Shown: positions 53,861 through 64,000 of the stretch, one piece after another
Numbering within the stretch: the stretch's first letter is position 1
Layout: every line of letters begins with the position of its first letter
From: Arthonia radiata
Lineage: Eukaryota; Ascomycota; Arthoniomycetes; Arthoniales; Arthoniaceae
DNA: 64,000 bases
Direction: 5' to 3'
Assembly: GCA_002989075.1 (NCBI GenBank)
Contig: PSQN01000017.1
Location: 2,673,453 to 2,737,452 of the forward strand
The notes under the pieces: generated by a model
What the model was told of the DNA's origin: nothing
Database searches by the model: none
Seen by the model: the letters and a program-made list of their open reading frames with translations, nothing else
Program-made: the position numbers and the translations under genes

Positions 53861-56380
53861 CTACTTCCGCTCCTCATCCCTGAACATCCACACACCCCCA
53901 CCTCCCACAGCATCTCTCCACCGCTCCCTCACCATCTCCCGTCGCATCTTATCAGCCTCCTCACCCTCTCCCTGCCGTTCCTGCGTGCTAGGAAAGTCCG
54001 CTCGCCAGAAACCTGGCGGCGTCCTTCGCCTCTGGAACCTCTGCCGATGCTTGCCATGTGCTTGCGCCAGCTCATCTGCCCGCGCACTGATGATCATCTC
54101 CCGCCGTGCTTCGGCTTCCATCCTCTTGACCCTTTGCTGTGCCCAGGGTCCCCCGCCGAGGTAGTTGACGAGGAGCTGGTGATCGGCCAATGACGAGTCT
54201 GCTGAACCCACCTTGCCTGACTTTGTGGGCGAGGCGGGAGGAATGTCATAGTGCATCTCAGCGAACTTGCGCCAGTAGTTGCCGCAGCAATTGGGGTCCA
54301 TGCAACCTGGGCGGCAGGCTTTCTCGACGGCCTTGCGGAGAGTCTCGTGGTACGCGTAGTCATCGTTGTCGTTAGCTGCGGGGTTGATTTTGAAGTCTGC
54401 TAGCGTGAGGCGAGATGGTGAGAGTGATCTCAGAGGGACGTTGGGTGGCCGATTGGGATTGACAGGAGTTTGAGGCGGGGGCAGAGGCTGGTGGCGTGGA
54501 AGAGGGACGGTGTTTGGTGGTAGAGGAGCGTTGATGGGTGTGAATGCGTTGGGCTCTGCAAGTACCCGGCGAGGTTGAGGAGCGGTTTGAGGCGTTCGAG
54601 GGTGAGCGCCAGCAAGGGCTCTGCTGGGCGGCTTCTTCACTTCCGGTACTCGACTGTTGGTTGGCGTCAATCCAGCGGAAAGAGCTGCGGCTGTCGTAGC
54701 TGTATGTTGTGGATTCTGAACGGGAGCTACGGCTTTCTGGCGTCTAATTGACGGATTCGGAGTCTGCACGGCGTGTCTATTAGGCGACGTCGGCGCTTCC
54801 AGGAGGGTCTGCACACGTGGTTGTATTGCTTTTTCCTCAACAGTGCCCGATTTGGACTTGCCAGGCCTGCCACGAAAACTCTCACCGTCTTCGGCGAAAT
54901 GCCTGATATCTGAGTCTCTCCTCAACGGGCGCTTTCTAGACGCCGCGGGAGGCTTCGTTCGAGGGAGGATCTGCTGGTTGGGATCAAGGGGAGAAAGTAC
55001 GTCCGCTTGCGCCTGAAACGCCTGAGCGAAGATAATGGTAGTATCGGTCGTTCCAGATAAGATATACATATCAGTGCTGGCTTGCTGCTTGGTACTTACC
55101 CAATCACTTGCTGTGACCTCACGCTCATCTGGGATCTCTTCGTGAAACGATATCTGGAGCGGGTCGACTTGCCCATTCGCCTCAGTAGGCGGCATCTCGT
55201 GTGGCATACTTTCACCGCGGTCGAAGCCAAGGTTCGAAGACATCCTGTGTGACATGCCGTTTGCACGTCGAATTGACTCAGCCCTCTCCAATCGACGCCG
55301 CTTTCGAGGAGTCACGACATCTGTTTCCTGCTCGTCTAGATCTCCTGTCCCCTCTGGACGTAGTTGAGGGTAGTCCGCCATAGCCAGGCGCTGTGGACTG
55401 TCGCTCTCTTCTTTGATCAAGAACGGCTGATCGTTGGTGCCTTCTCCTGCCGTGCATCGCCTTCGACTGTCTGGTTCTGGGTTACGCCCGGGTGCGGGCC
55501 TTTCGTAGACGACCACCGGAGGCGAACTCCGTTGAGTTGAAGGCTCCAGCTTGACTTCTGGTTCGTCATCCGTAGTCTGACTTGATGGGACCGTAGGGCC
55601 ATGCGATGATCGAACGCGCCTGGGAGGGTGATGAATTTGATCTTCTGTGGGATCGATGGGTTGAGCGTCTACGTGGAGAGCCTGAGGAAGCGGCTGCGGA
55701 TCCTGTGCGCCACGCAGGGGTGCTGCTTTATGGATTGCCCAGTCCACAGCGTTCGGCTCATTACAAGAGACCTCTGCCCGTTGAGATCCTACGTGACCAT
55801 GCTCTATGCGAGAGGCTTCTGAGTACACAGCCTCTAGGTGATGAGTCTGATGGAGAAGCCGCGAGCGCTGATTTCTAGACCGAGGTACTGGCATAGCGAC
55901 GTGTTGGTCGATTGCAATCTGTCCTTTCGATGTGGCTTCCTCAATCTCAAGAGCCTCTGAGATCGCCGACATTGGCCTTGATCCTACGTCCTGCTTGCCA
56001 CCAGTACGCGAATGGCTTGAGCCGGGCGGTGTAGCTTTGTCTGACCACTGCTGCCAATCATGGATTCTACCCTTGCTGGCCCGATACTTGTCACGATAGT
56101 ACTCGAATTTGCCCTGGAACACGGTTGCCTGTTTCCGCATATTCTCGTGTTTACCGTTGAGGTCTGCATGTTTCTGAACAAACTCATCCTTCTCTTCGCG
56201 CAGCTTCTTGCAGGCTTCTTTGGCAGCGGACGCAGACTGCTGCAGATTTGCGATCTGGTCTCGAAGCTCGCGCTTCTCACGTTCATGTTCCTCCTCTTGA
56301 CGAGCATGATGCTCTTTGATCTCTTGAAGTGCTTGCCTGATGCGTTCTTGAGCCCAGCCTTCGTCGAACGGCGCAGCCAT
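53861..56380 (-). CDS. Sae2/Ctp1/CtIP-like DNA end-resection factor
   Basis: A cofactor of the Mre11-Rad50-Nbs1 nuclease that starts resection of double-strand breaks and opens hairpins. Single exon, 839 aa. The N-terminus (about 8-110) is a coiled coil (HHARQEEEHEREKRELRDQ), which in the family drives oligomerisation. The long middle is Pro/Ser-rich and rich in SP/TP sites, as expected for a CDK-regulated protein. The C-terminal domain (about 660-800) has LADFKINP, a Cys cluster (CRPGCMDPNCCGNYW), then GKHRQRFQRRRTPPGFWRADFP, the RHR-type MRN-activating motif of the family followed by the fungal PPGFWRxDFPxTQE block. The ATG is the first in frame. It is a conserved orthologue by its C-terminus; the middle is not alignable by eye. 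Confidence 0.9.
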   Translation of the reverse strand: MAAPFDEGWAQERIRQALQEIKEHHARQEEEHEREKRELRDQIANLQQSASAAKEACKKLREEKDEFVQKHADLNGKHENMRKQATVFQGKFEYYRDKYRASKGRIHDWQQWSDKATPPGSSHSRTGGKQDVGSRPMSAISEALEIEEATSKGQIAIDQHVAMPVPRSRNQRSRLLHQTHHLEAVYSEASRIEHGHVGSQRAEVSCNEPNAVDWAIHKAAPLRGAQDPQPLPQALHVDAQPIDPTEDQIHHPPRRVRSSHGPTVPSSQTTDDEPEVKLEPSTQRSSPPVVVYERPAPGRNPEPDSRRRCTAGEGTNDQPFLIKEESDSPQRLAMADYPQLRPEGTGDLDEQETDVVTPRKRRRLERAESIRRANGMSHRMSSNLGFDRGESMPHEMPPTEANGQVDPLQISFHEEIPDEREVTASDWVSTKQQASTDMYILSGTTDTTIIFAQAFQAQADVLSPLDPNQQILPRTKPPAASRKRPLRRDSDIRHFAEDGESFRGRPGKSKSGTVEEKAIQPRVQTLLEAPTSPNRHAVQTPNPSIRRQKAVAPVQNPQHTATTAAALSAGLTPTNSRVPEVKKPPSRALAGAHPRTPQTAPQPRRVLAEPNAFTPINAPLPPNTVPLPRHQPLPPPQTPVNPNRPPNVPLRSLSPSRLTLADFKINPAANDNDDYAYHETLRKAVEKACRPGCMDPNCCGNYWRKFAEMHYDIPPASPTKSGKVGSADSSLADHQLLVNYLGGGPWAQQRVKRMEAEARREMIISARADELAQAHGKHRQRFQRRRTPPGFWRADFPSTQERQGEGEEADKMRREMVRERWRDAVGGGGVWMFRDEERK

Positions 56381-56807
56381 TCAAGACGTCATCGCGCTAG
56401 TGACAGACCCAGTTTAGCTAGTCGACCGGAGTTTTACAGAGTTTTTGACGGTTTTTGGTAGTCACTGAAGTTTTTGAGAGTTTTGAGAATTTTTGGAGTT
56501 TCCGGGGTTTTTGGGAGATTTTTCGAGGTTTGAAGGAGTTATCGAAGTCTGGGCTCCTGCATTCCAATAATCGAAGAGCCCGGCTTGCTAGATACGGATT
56601 TATGGAGTACACCGGTATCGTCGCTGAACAAGATCGTTGCTGGGATGTCCTCATTGTTGTGGTCAAGCGCGTACCCGGTGACGACATAGCCAAGCGCGTC
56701 TTGGCAAAGTAAAACGCGGTATCACGTGCAAGAATGCAAATGCAACAACAGTCTTAGTCAACCTTTCGATTCATGATGACTACCGACAAGCTATATTGTT
56801 TGCAATC
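56381..56807. other. intergenic with T-rich degenerate repeat
   Basis: Promoter of the Sae2-like gene and 3' region of the secreted-peptide gene. Contains the repeat listed separately; no gene supported. Confidence 0.5.
56429..56540 (+). repeat. degenerate GAGTTTTTG-type tandem repeat
   Basis: About ten imperfect units built on GAGTTTTTGRNGG with 9-14 nt spacing, just upstream (within 160 nt) of the Sae2-like ATG. On the minus strand this is a purine-rich A-tract ladder. It could be a poly(dA:dT)-like nucleosome-excluding promoter element; that is inference. Confidence 0.7.
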
Positions 56808-57059
56808 TTACATCATCTTGCAAGCCATGCTGGTGGATTGCGCGCCAGGACGATCAGCGTGACGGGCTTCGCGCTTCTCGAGCTCCTCAGAAGCCTCGAC
56901 CTCCGGCTCCTCGACCTGAGAGACGGTTGTGTCCTGGGCCGCAACCGTAGCGACAGGGACCTCAGTCGCAGCCAGCTGCGAAGCGGTGTTGTCGACCGGA
57001 GCGGCGGCGGAGAGGGCAGATGTTGCCAGCAACACTGCGAGAACCTGCTTGGACTGCAT
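56808..57059 (-). CDS. small secreted peptide precursor with Kex2 site
   Basis: An open frame of 83 aa from the ATG at 57059. The N-terminus (MQSKQVLAVLLATSALSAAA) is a clear signal peptide with cleavage likely before PVDN. An acidic pro-region follows (QVEEPEVEASEELEKR), then KR-EA, a Kex2 dibasic site followed by a Ste13-type dipeptide, as in yeast alpha-factor. The released C-terminal peptide would be about 18-20 residues (RHADRPGAQSTSMACKMM after trimming), with a single Cys. It has neither the WCxxxGxxC core of ascomycete alpha pheromones nor a repeat array. A TATA-like box (57181-57188) lies about 125 nt upstream on the same strand. It could be a signalling peptide, an effector or a cell-wall peptide. 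Confidence 0.65.
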   Translation of the reverse strand: MQSKQVLAVLLATSALSAAAPVDNTASQLAATEVPVATVAAQDTTVSQVEEPEVEASEELEKREARHADRPGAQSTSMACKMM

Positions 57060-57404
57060 TTTGTGGGTGGTGTTTAGTGAAAGTGATAGAGTTTGGTTAG
57101 GCTGCGTCAAATATGTTTTGATGGAGAATTGAAGTGAAGTGTGGTGTCGAAGGAAGGAAATAGCGAGGTCAGTTGGGCGGCTTATATGATTTGGCCTTCA
57201 CGTGGCAAACGCGGCGTTGGCTCTTTGTGCGGCAAACGAACATTGTGTAAGTGGCGGCTCTTTGTTTGAAGATTAGCACACAATGGGGGTATGCAGCCAG
57301 TAGCGACACCGCAGCCTTGTCTAAAGGCGTGAAGCTTCACAACGTGCATTCTGTGGTAGCTAACCGAGAACAGTCTTCACATATATGGCTTCGAGCACTT
57401 ATCT
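57060..57404. other. promoter of the secreted-peptide gene
   Basis: Between two leftward genes. TATAAG on the minus strand at 57181-57186 is the likely core promoter. It also holds the 3' UTR of the Ada3 gene. No other gene seen. Confidence 0.5.
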
Positions 57405-59610
57405 TCAGTCAGTAGGCTCAGTCCAAGCCTCCTGCTCCCTCTGGTAATGCTCTTTCATGTCGGCCTCAGCAAAGATCGTCTCTCTGGGTAACTCGCCAGA
57501 ACCGTAATCCACGAGAGGTCCAAGGGTATCTCGCCACATGTCTCGCTTTTCCATCATCCCTTTGATGGGCTCGCCGAGGCCAGGTCTACTGAGCGCAATG
57601 CCACCAACTTGGCCGGATCCTGGAGCTCCTGGCCTCTTAGCGACCTTCTTGCCCTTGCCAATGTTCCTATGCCTCTTGAGATAGGCTTGGTTGAGCTGTC
57701 CTTCTACGTCGTCTGCTATGGCACTGAACTCCTGCTTCGCCATAGCGACTTGCGCAAGGTCCATGACTCGGGACTTCCGTGCTCCGTTGATGATGCTAAC
57801 TCTGCGAAGCTCCTCTTGTAAATATCGGAGTCGTGCAGCAACCTCATCGTCGTAATGGCCGTCATAGTCTGGCTCTGCTTCGTCATCGATGAAACCTATA
57901 TGCCGTAGCTCTTGCAGTGCTCGCGCATCCATAGTAGCATAGTCGGGCTTGGGTCCGGTAGCTCTCCAGCCAGGCTGATTGGCCTCGGCCATTTGCGCTG
58001 CTGGCGGTAGAGAACGTGGGGTGGATGTATCTCCGTTCAGCTCAGGAACACCGTCGGTGTCCCCGTTTACCATTCCGTGGTTGGCGCCTTCCCCGTTGAT
58101 GCCGTTGACAGCTGGATCGGCGGTCGGAGCACGTCGTTCAGGTATCAATGTTGCTAGTAGTCGGGATACTATAGGTCCAGTCGTTATTGCACTGTTCTCA
58201 GCAGCAGCATCGTTCATCTGGTCCATACTGCCGGATAGCTGTGGTGGATGTTGACGCGTTGAAGAAGGAGGAGGCGCAACACCGTCCTCCTCAGCCCAAA
58301 GCTCCTTGTAGGAGTGCTGTCCTCGCCTCGGAATTTCAAACGGTCCAGTACGGTCCCCACGTTCCTCGAGGAACGCAATATCTTCTTGTGTCAATGGCCG
58401 CACAAAAGGTTCAAGATAATTTGTGAAGTTCAGGAACGAGACTTGATTTGATGGCTTTGCATTGCTGAAGTCCCGATCAGGAGGTGTGCCCGCAGTCTTG
58501 TCGTGAAGGTCATCGTGCGGGTAGTCGGTCACGCCCAGGATCTCCTTTTTATCCTCTTCTGTCACACCATCATTGATATCGCGGATGTGATAGATCGTGG
58601 GATCGTCGAAGGCAGTGGGGTCGTCGCCAAACGTCTGAAACTTAGGGATGGTCGGTGCAGGTCTTGGCTGATGCGCTTCTTCGGAGCTAGAGGATTTCGT
58701 TGGCGAGACTGGCCTTTGGTTTGGTAGAGAAGGTGCTTCCTTGCTGCTAGGTGGGCCTGATGAGTTGCTGTTAGTTCTGGATTTAGAACGCAATGTCAAT
58801 TTGCCGGTGGATTGCTGCCGGACTCGAGGCTGCCTTGGATTTGCCTTGACGCCACGTTGGATCTTGTCCAGATCTGCGAAAAGCTTGTCGTGCTCTCCCA
58901 TGATTCCAGTATCAATACATTTTAGATGGGTGTAATCAACGCATATTCATACGTAGAATTATACACTATTAACCCTCGACCTTTGACAAATGAAACACGC
59001 AGAGCTAAGGGGGAAGAAGTCGCATATACGTTGTGACCCACAATACTATGCTAAGCCGTCGCACTTACCATTGATACATTACATGCGCAAATCCAAGGCA
59101 GCGACGATGCACAGCGGACTGTCTGGGTCTCGTAACAAAAGACGCGCTTGGAACAGACTTACCTGTGCCCACCGTGCCATCTTGCGGGGCCAGGCCGCGA
59201 GCACCGACAGCAGGTGGCCGCGATTTGGCTTCCTCTTCTTTCTGACCTCTTCGTAGCTCAGCCTGGCGTTCCTGCTCTGCGCGTGCTTCTTCAATTTCTT
59301 GCTGTTGTTGAAGCTGGATGAGGTCCTTCCGCTTGCGCGAGAGCTCGCGCATCCCCCGGTCGCATTGATCTGAGCGATTCTTGGTGACGTCGAGACAGAC
59401 AGCAAGCGCCTCGTGGATCTTCTTCAAGACCGCAGATGGTGGAGGCGTGGATGGTTTGCAAAACTTATCCAGTATATCATCGTAGGACAGCTGGCTTGGA
59501 ACTATCTGCGCTCCGCTACCTGCGCTCGATGGCCGATCGGCATTCTCGCCTAGAGCGGGCGTCCCAACGCGACTGCGAGCATCTTTGCTCTTGCCTTTAA
59601 GAGGCGGCAT
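57405..59610 (-). CDS. ngg1: Ngg1/Ada3, SAGA acetyltransferase module subunit
   Basis: Ada3 joins Gcn5 and Ada2 in the histone acetyltransferase module of SAGA in the nucleus. Exons 59163-59610 and 57405-58894 (minus strand) give 645 aa. The intron (58895-59162, GTAAGT..GGGAG) is phase 1. An ATG at 58901 lies at the very end of this intron, so a shorter product starting there would lack the first exon. The first exon has LSYDDILDKF and RSDQCDRGMRELSRKRKD with a Glu/Arg-rich coiled coil, as in fungal Ngg1. The second exon has FDDPTIYHIRDI, LHDKTAGTPPDRDFSNAKP, FVRPLTQEDIAFLEERGDR and the C-terminal Ada3 domain with DDEVAARLRYLQEELRRVS. The exact 3' splice site is the least certain part; a mini-exon inside the 268-nt intron is possible. 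Confidence 0.88.
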
Positions 59611-60151
59611 GGTTGGCTGACAAGGGTAGTTTGGTCGCAAGCTTGTTTGGGCTGAGGAACGGCTGTCCAGCAGGTTTTATGAGTGAAACTGGTTGAGGGG
59701 TGGCGTAGCCATCGAAGCAAAGTCGTGTTGATCCTAGTCGAATAGCTGTTCAAAGTCGGCGAAGAAGATGCTTGATCAGCGCCCAGGAAAGAAGTCACGC
59801 CAAGACATCAAACTTTGATCGCTCAAATATCCGTGCACGAGGACTTACGTAAGCCGACTTGGACGTCGAAGTCGACCCGGGACCGAGGGTCCGGCGGAAA
59901 ACGTTCAATGATATGGTATTTGCTAGTAACTTTGGCCTGCCCTTACCCATCGTAATCTGCATCCCACGTCTACACCGAACGCACGATGTCTAGCAGGTAG
60001 CTCCTCGTCCTTTGGTGACCTTCCTCGGTGTAGAGCAAGAAGGCACAACCAGCATGTCCTACGCGGTCAGCATATCCAGCGTACTTTTCTCTTTTCCTTC
60101 CGTGACCTAATACCTTATATCTACGAGCATCGCTTATCTGTTATCATCAAC
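59611..60151. other. divergent promoter region
   Basis: About 540 bases shared by the Ada3 gene (leftward) and the F-box/WD gene (rightward). No open frame of interest. Confidence 0.55.
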
Positions 60152-62533
60152 ATGAGCTTCACTGGACTACCTGATGAGCTTATCCTGAGCATTATCGCCC
60201 TCCTTGATCCATTTGCTCTCGTCCCTGTACAGCTAGTATCCAGGCGGTTCCACAGACTAGCAAGAGATAGCAACCTGTGGAAAGAGCTTTGTTTCGATCA
60301 TTCCAGATTCGAAGTCATCAGACGCCGTAGAGAATGGCTGGCCGCTCAGGAGGAGCAACTCGCTCAGCTCAGGCGCGCGTTTCAAAATGTAGCAAATACG
60401 AATCCCCACGAGGGAGCTGAGTTCGCTCGGTCAGCAGCGGCTCAGGAGCTATGGACTGCTTCGGAGAGACGAGCTCGAGCTCTAGCAAAGTAAGTGTACA
60501 GCATTGAAACTTCCATTCAAAGGCCTGTCTGAGGGTGATGCCACTATCGCTGGCCCAATATCTCTGCTTTTGTATCCGATGCTGTTGTTGAGGGCGCTGT
60601 AAATCTCGCACTGACGCTTAACTGCAGCTGGGACCCAACATATCCCGGCGAGGAAGTCGACTTTTACACGGAGTATAAGCAGCGCCATGGTCCCACTGTG
60701 GTAGACTGGTTTGAAGAGTGCCGGCAAAGCCGAAACGCCGAGCCTGCCGAAGCTATGGGGTTCGGGTGTCTAATTGATAGCACGGGCGAGCTGCAGCATG
60801 TCGCGGCCCCAATGGGCAATGGAAGTCTGTGCATCTGGAACGCCTCGTCTGCGCTGGAGGTGTCTAACGCAGGACGAATTATTGCTCAATCAGCCCCTGG
60901 GCTTCTATCTGTACAACGCGATGCGAGCGGGAATTTACAGTCCATCTCCAACGAGACTGGTGCCGTTGAGAACGTCAGTATGGACAGCCAACATCAGCGT
61001 GGCTATTTTGGTGTTCACGACACGGTCGTTGAATTGGATTTAGAGACGTTGCAAGTCATCAGCCGCCAGCAATTTCCCTTCCCAATATCGTGCATGTCTG
61101 CAGCTGAGCCGCTTGAACCATTGACGATTGGCACGATCGAAACCATGCACCTATTTGGTACATTCTTAATGTTGCAAACATGGAAACCAAGGCTAACGTC
61201 TGCGCAGACCCTCGAACATCGAACCAGCACTCGTCCTTCTCCCAGATCGAGCAGATTGGTGGAGTAAGTCCACATCCTCCATGTATCTGCCTTTTGTGAC
61301 CCCACCAACGACATGTCTGCCACTGTCGCTCGGAATGGCTGTTTTGCCCCGCCCTATCTTCCGGTGGTTAAGCTGTATAGAAGGAATTGTACTAACCGAT
61401 CAGCAGGTAGATCCATCAATCTCTGCATCACTTACCCAACCTGGTCCGCTATCGATTCGTCATCATCCGTTGCCTTCTGCTCCGAATGAGATCTGGGTCG
61501 GCGGTCGGTTCAAGTCGCTCCTTTGCTACGACCGTCGCTTTTGGCCGCGCGTTTCCAAGACTCTGTACTCTGGGGCGCGGGTTTCTTCGATGGCCGTGTT
61601 ACCCTACCCCTTTCTTGGCCGCGAAATAGACCTCATGCACAACACGAGTCTGTCCATCACCGAACGTCTGAATGCGAAACAAGCGAGTGGAGCCACGCTC
61701 ATGACAGCCGGCGAGTACCGAGGCAAGGGCTCGCTTGAGTTGTACAACCTCGCCCCGGATTCTAGCAACCGCAGCAGCAGCACAGTAACTGCAGCTCGTT
61801 ACCAGAACCGTCAGACTGCATCGCGTACTCGCCTCCTCTCTGTTGCGCCCCATGGCACCCGCATTGTCTACACAGACGGCGATGGCAATCTCAAGTGGAC
61901 CGAACGCGACGGTAACACCCTTGTACGTGAGTTCAATATCAACGACCATATCCCACGTCGCGAGCGTGCAGCTGGAGCTCGGGGTGGTGCAGAGATACGC
62001 ACAATATATCACGACAGGGCCGACAGCGGGATTGGCACCCCATCCAGCGTGAGCAGTGACGACGGCGAGGCTGAAGCTGAAGGCGTCTTTGCGCAAGGGG
62101 AGAATGGTGATATCGTGCAGCGTGTTGTGCCTACTGGGAGGTGAGTTCGCAGACTCTGCTCTTTCTATTTGAGGGCCGATCCACTGTCTTCCCCGGGCCC
62201 GACCACCACTACAGCCTGGGAAAGGCCTGTGAACGATATTTACATGAACATGTATGCTGTCCAAATGCAACATACTGACTACTTTACAGCAAACAAGACG
62301 ACCTCCTCATCTGGACCGGCGACGGCAGGCTAGGCACTGTTGGCTTTGGTCGAGGCCGTGGACCCAGTTTCGGCAAGCTTGCGAAAGACGGAACAGGAGA
62401 TTACGAAGACGATGACAGAGATGAGCGTGAGGAGCATTTGTTTGGCATGCGCATGCGACGCGCCCTCGAACGGCAAGCAGACGAAGCGAGGTTCGTGCGA
62501 AACCTCGGCATGGGCGGTCGTTGGCGTCCGTGA
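60152..62533 (+). CDS. F-box protein with WD-like repeats
   Basis: Likely a substrate receptor of an SCF ubiquitin ligase. Five exons: 60152-60489, 60628-61157, 61208-61263, 61407-62140, 62290-62533, 633 aa, all junctions in frame. Intron 3 has a perfect TACTAAC branch site. A classical F-box lies at residues about 4-45 (LPDELILSIIALLDPFALVPVQLVSRRFHRLA), directly followed by the NLWKELCF element and a basic helix. The rest is beta-rich with WD-like strands (GNGSLCIWNA, TMHLFDPR, EIWVGGRFKSLLCYD, LLIWTGDGRLG), suggesting a propeller whose GH/WD dipeptides are degenerate. The C-terminus is acidic then Arg-rich (RRALERQADEARF) and ends GGRWRP. The F-box is much stronger than in the small genes at 4-18 kb. 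Confidence 0.85.
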
Positions 62534-63881
62534 GCGGTAGCGTGCCGTAAGTGAGTGTGCGCCTCATAAGTCTCAGATTCAATCAATAGGCAGATAACTT
62601 TGAATCTGCTCAATTGAACCGGCGGATGAGATGAACACAAATCAACTTCGTGTCCCAGTAGACGGTTTTGGGGACCTCTCCAGCTTCGTCTCAACGCGCT
62701 GTCATCTAAGAAGAGTTCTGTGAATTCCCAAGACAACTATTCCTTTGGCAGTCGATCAATGTAGCGCAGCTCTACATGCCGTGATCATGTTCACCGTAGT
62801 TGTTGCGCCTGTCCAACACAGTTCCTTCATCTTTCGTGGACCTCGCCAACGTTTGCAAAGAATTCACTCGCACTACAAGACATGTTGGCTTTTCATCAAG
62901 CCGCCACCAGAGTCCCAACATCTCATCGAGGCGCCAGAACGCAGACAAGCGATCAGAACTAAATGGCTCCTTTGGCCGTTTGATCTACCTGCGCAGCTAG
63001 ACATGACTTCGACGGAGCAGATGCATACGCCAAACATCGTACACGCTCCCTCACGGCGTCGCGCTCACGTCTCAGAACCAGAGAACCTGGCCCTGTCGAC
63101 CTAGAGCAGCTGTGACCTGTCAATTGGACAGCACCGAGGGCGGATCGCCACTTTACTGGCAGCGAAAGATACCTCGCACTTGACTATAGTGATGGGAAGG
63201 GCGATAAATGCGGGAAGGGACGAACGGGATGGAATCCAACCAGCATGTGAGTCCCAGGTAGAAGTTGCCAAGTTCGATGACAGAAGTATGGAGCCTTGTC
63301 GTCGACGCAGGGACCTGTGCATGGCAAAGCCTCAATCCCACAGCTGAAGCGTCGGCATCGTCCACAGTTCAGGAGCGCGCTCCATAAAGCCTCCTCCAAA
63401 CACTCAGCCCCTCACATACACACCAAGAAAGCAGGGGCCAACGCCATGGTGAACCGAAAAGTCTCATTGCGGGTATCAATACAAATCTAGTGGTATCTCT
63501 CGCGTCGCATGAACCATTAATCCCTGCAGCCGTGTCCTTCCGTACATGTGTTTCCCTCTCAAACCCAAACACCGTGCAAGCAAGTCTATTATACGCCGTA
63601 CAGCCTCTGTTGTGGTAGTGGTGAGGGTATTGTACCTCTGCTCGAACGCGCGCAAAGTGTAGTCAAACATCGGTTCCAGACCGTTGAAGTGAAACAGCTC
63701 TTTCTTACTTTCTCTGACATGTCAAAATCATCTTTGCCGCACAGGTCTTCGGCTTCATGCTTCTGTTGTGTTGTTGTGTTCGGTCCTGTATGGTATGTCT
63801 GGCGTTGCTGCGGTCGTGAAAAGCGGTAGAGTGAGGTGATCGTGGGTGAATCCGTCAGAACGAGAGAGGGAACAAGCCTTC
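62534..63881. other. intergenic, no gene seen
   Basis: About 1.35 kb with several short open frames on both strands, none with a motif, signal peptide or splice support. It should hold the 3' UTRs of two converging genes. Confidence 0.45.
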
Positions 63882-64000
63882 CTAAAGCTGCCATCCCGCT
63901 GCCGCACCCACCACGCCTTCTCTTCCGCCCATCCCCATACCGCTTATTCCACCCATTTTGTCGCCGCCGAGTCCGACCCCGGCATCCATGCCGACGTTGT
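63882..64000 (-). CDS. C-terminal end of a Gly/Met-rich protein (partial)
   Basis: An open frame on the minus strand enters from the right edge and ends at a TAG (63882-63884). The 39 visible residues are Gly/Met-rich (GMDAGVGLGGDKMGG, GMGMGGREGVVG) and end in GWQL. Such a low-complexity tail could belong to many fungal proteins. Identity unknown because the gene is cut by the window end. Confidence 0.5.
   Translation of the reverse strand, partial: NVGMDAGVGLGGDKMGGISGMGMGGREGVVGAAAGWQL

Noticed and set aside
56808-56819. C-terminal CKMM as a CaaX prenylation box
   Set aside because: The protein has a secretory signal peptide, whereas prenylated a-factor-like pheromones are made without one; Lys is also a poor second residue.
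1-64000. CRISPR arrays, operons, viral or retroviral elements
   Set aside because: No spaced direct repeats, no bacterial gene order and no capsid, integrase or reverse transcriptase motifs were found.

Overview
The window is nuclear DNA of a filamentous ascomycete (Pezizomycotina, most likely Dothideomycetes). The signs are compact genes split by short introns (mostly 50-160 nt) with GT..AG ends and CTAAC/CTGAC-type branch points, a fungal gene set (Mug190-type tricalbin, Psp1, Sae2/CtIP, Ngg1/Ada3, DHA1 transporters, Hook) and no bacterial operon structure. I found no tRNA, rRNA, CRISPR array, viral relic or clear transposon. All identifications come from reading motifs by eye; no search was run.

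Layout. (1) 1-4.3 kb: about 2.5 kb without a convincing gene, then a Nudix hydrolase. (2) 4.3-17.7 kb: an accessory block of twelve small genes (120-260 aa), all on the + strand. Seven carry an F-box-like N-terminus (LPxE followed by hydrophobic residues). Two, perhaps three, form a separate paralogous family, and two more form a weakly related pair. None could be assigned a function, and this is the most unusual part of the window. (3) 17.9-21.7 kb: a large SMP/C2 membrane-contact protein (Mug190 type), followed by about 4.6 kb without a recognisable gene. (4) 26.3-64 kb: ordinary conserved genes: Psp1-like protein, peroxisomal acyl-CoA dehydrogenase, Hul4-like HECT E3, ribosomal protein eL15, an unknown low-complexity protein, a DHA1 transporter, mitochondrial branched-chain aminotransferase, Scy1-like pseudokinase, a second DHA1 transporter with eight introns, Hook, Sae2/CtIP, a small secreted peptide precursor, Ngg1/Ada3, an F-box/WD-type protein, and the tail of a Gly/Met-rich gene at the right edge.

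The conserved genes are housekeeping functions without an obvious common pathway: membrane contact and vesicle traffic (Mug190, Scy1, Hook), ubiquitin ligation (HECT, F-box/WD), chromatin and DNA repair (Ada3, Sae2), metabolism (aminotransferase, acyl-CoA dehydrogenase, Nudix) and drug or polyamine efflux. Exon coordinates were derived by hand from splice signals and reading-frame continuity. In most multi-exon genes every junction keeps frame, which supports the models. Several features suggest regulated splicing: an in-frame 805-nt intron in hook, an in-frame 117-nt intron in an F-box-like gene, and competing 3' splice sites in the aminotransferase.
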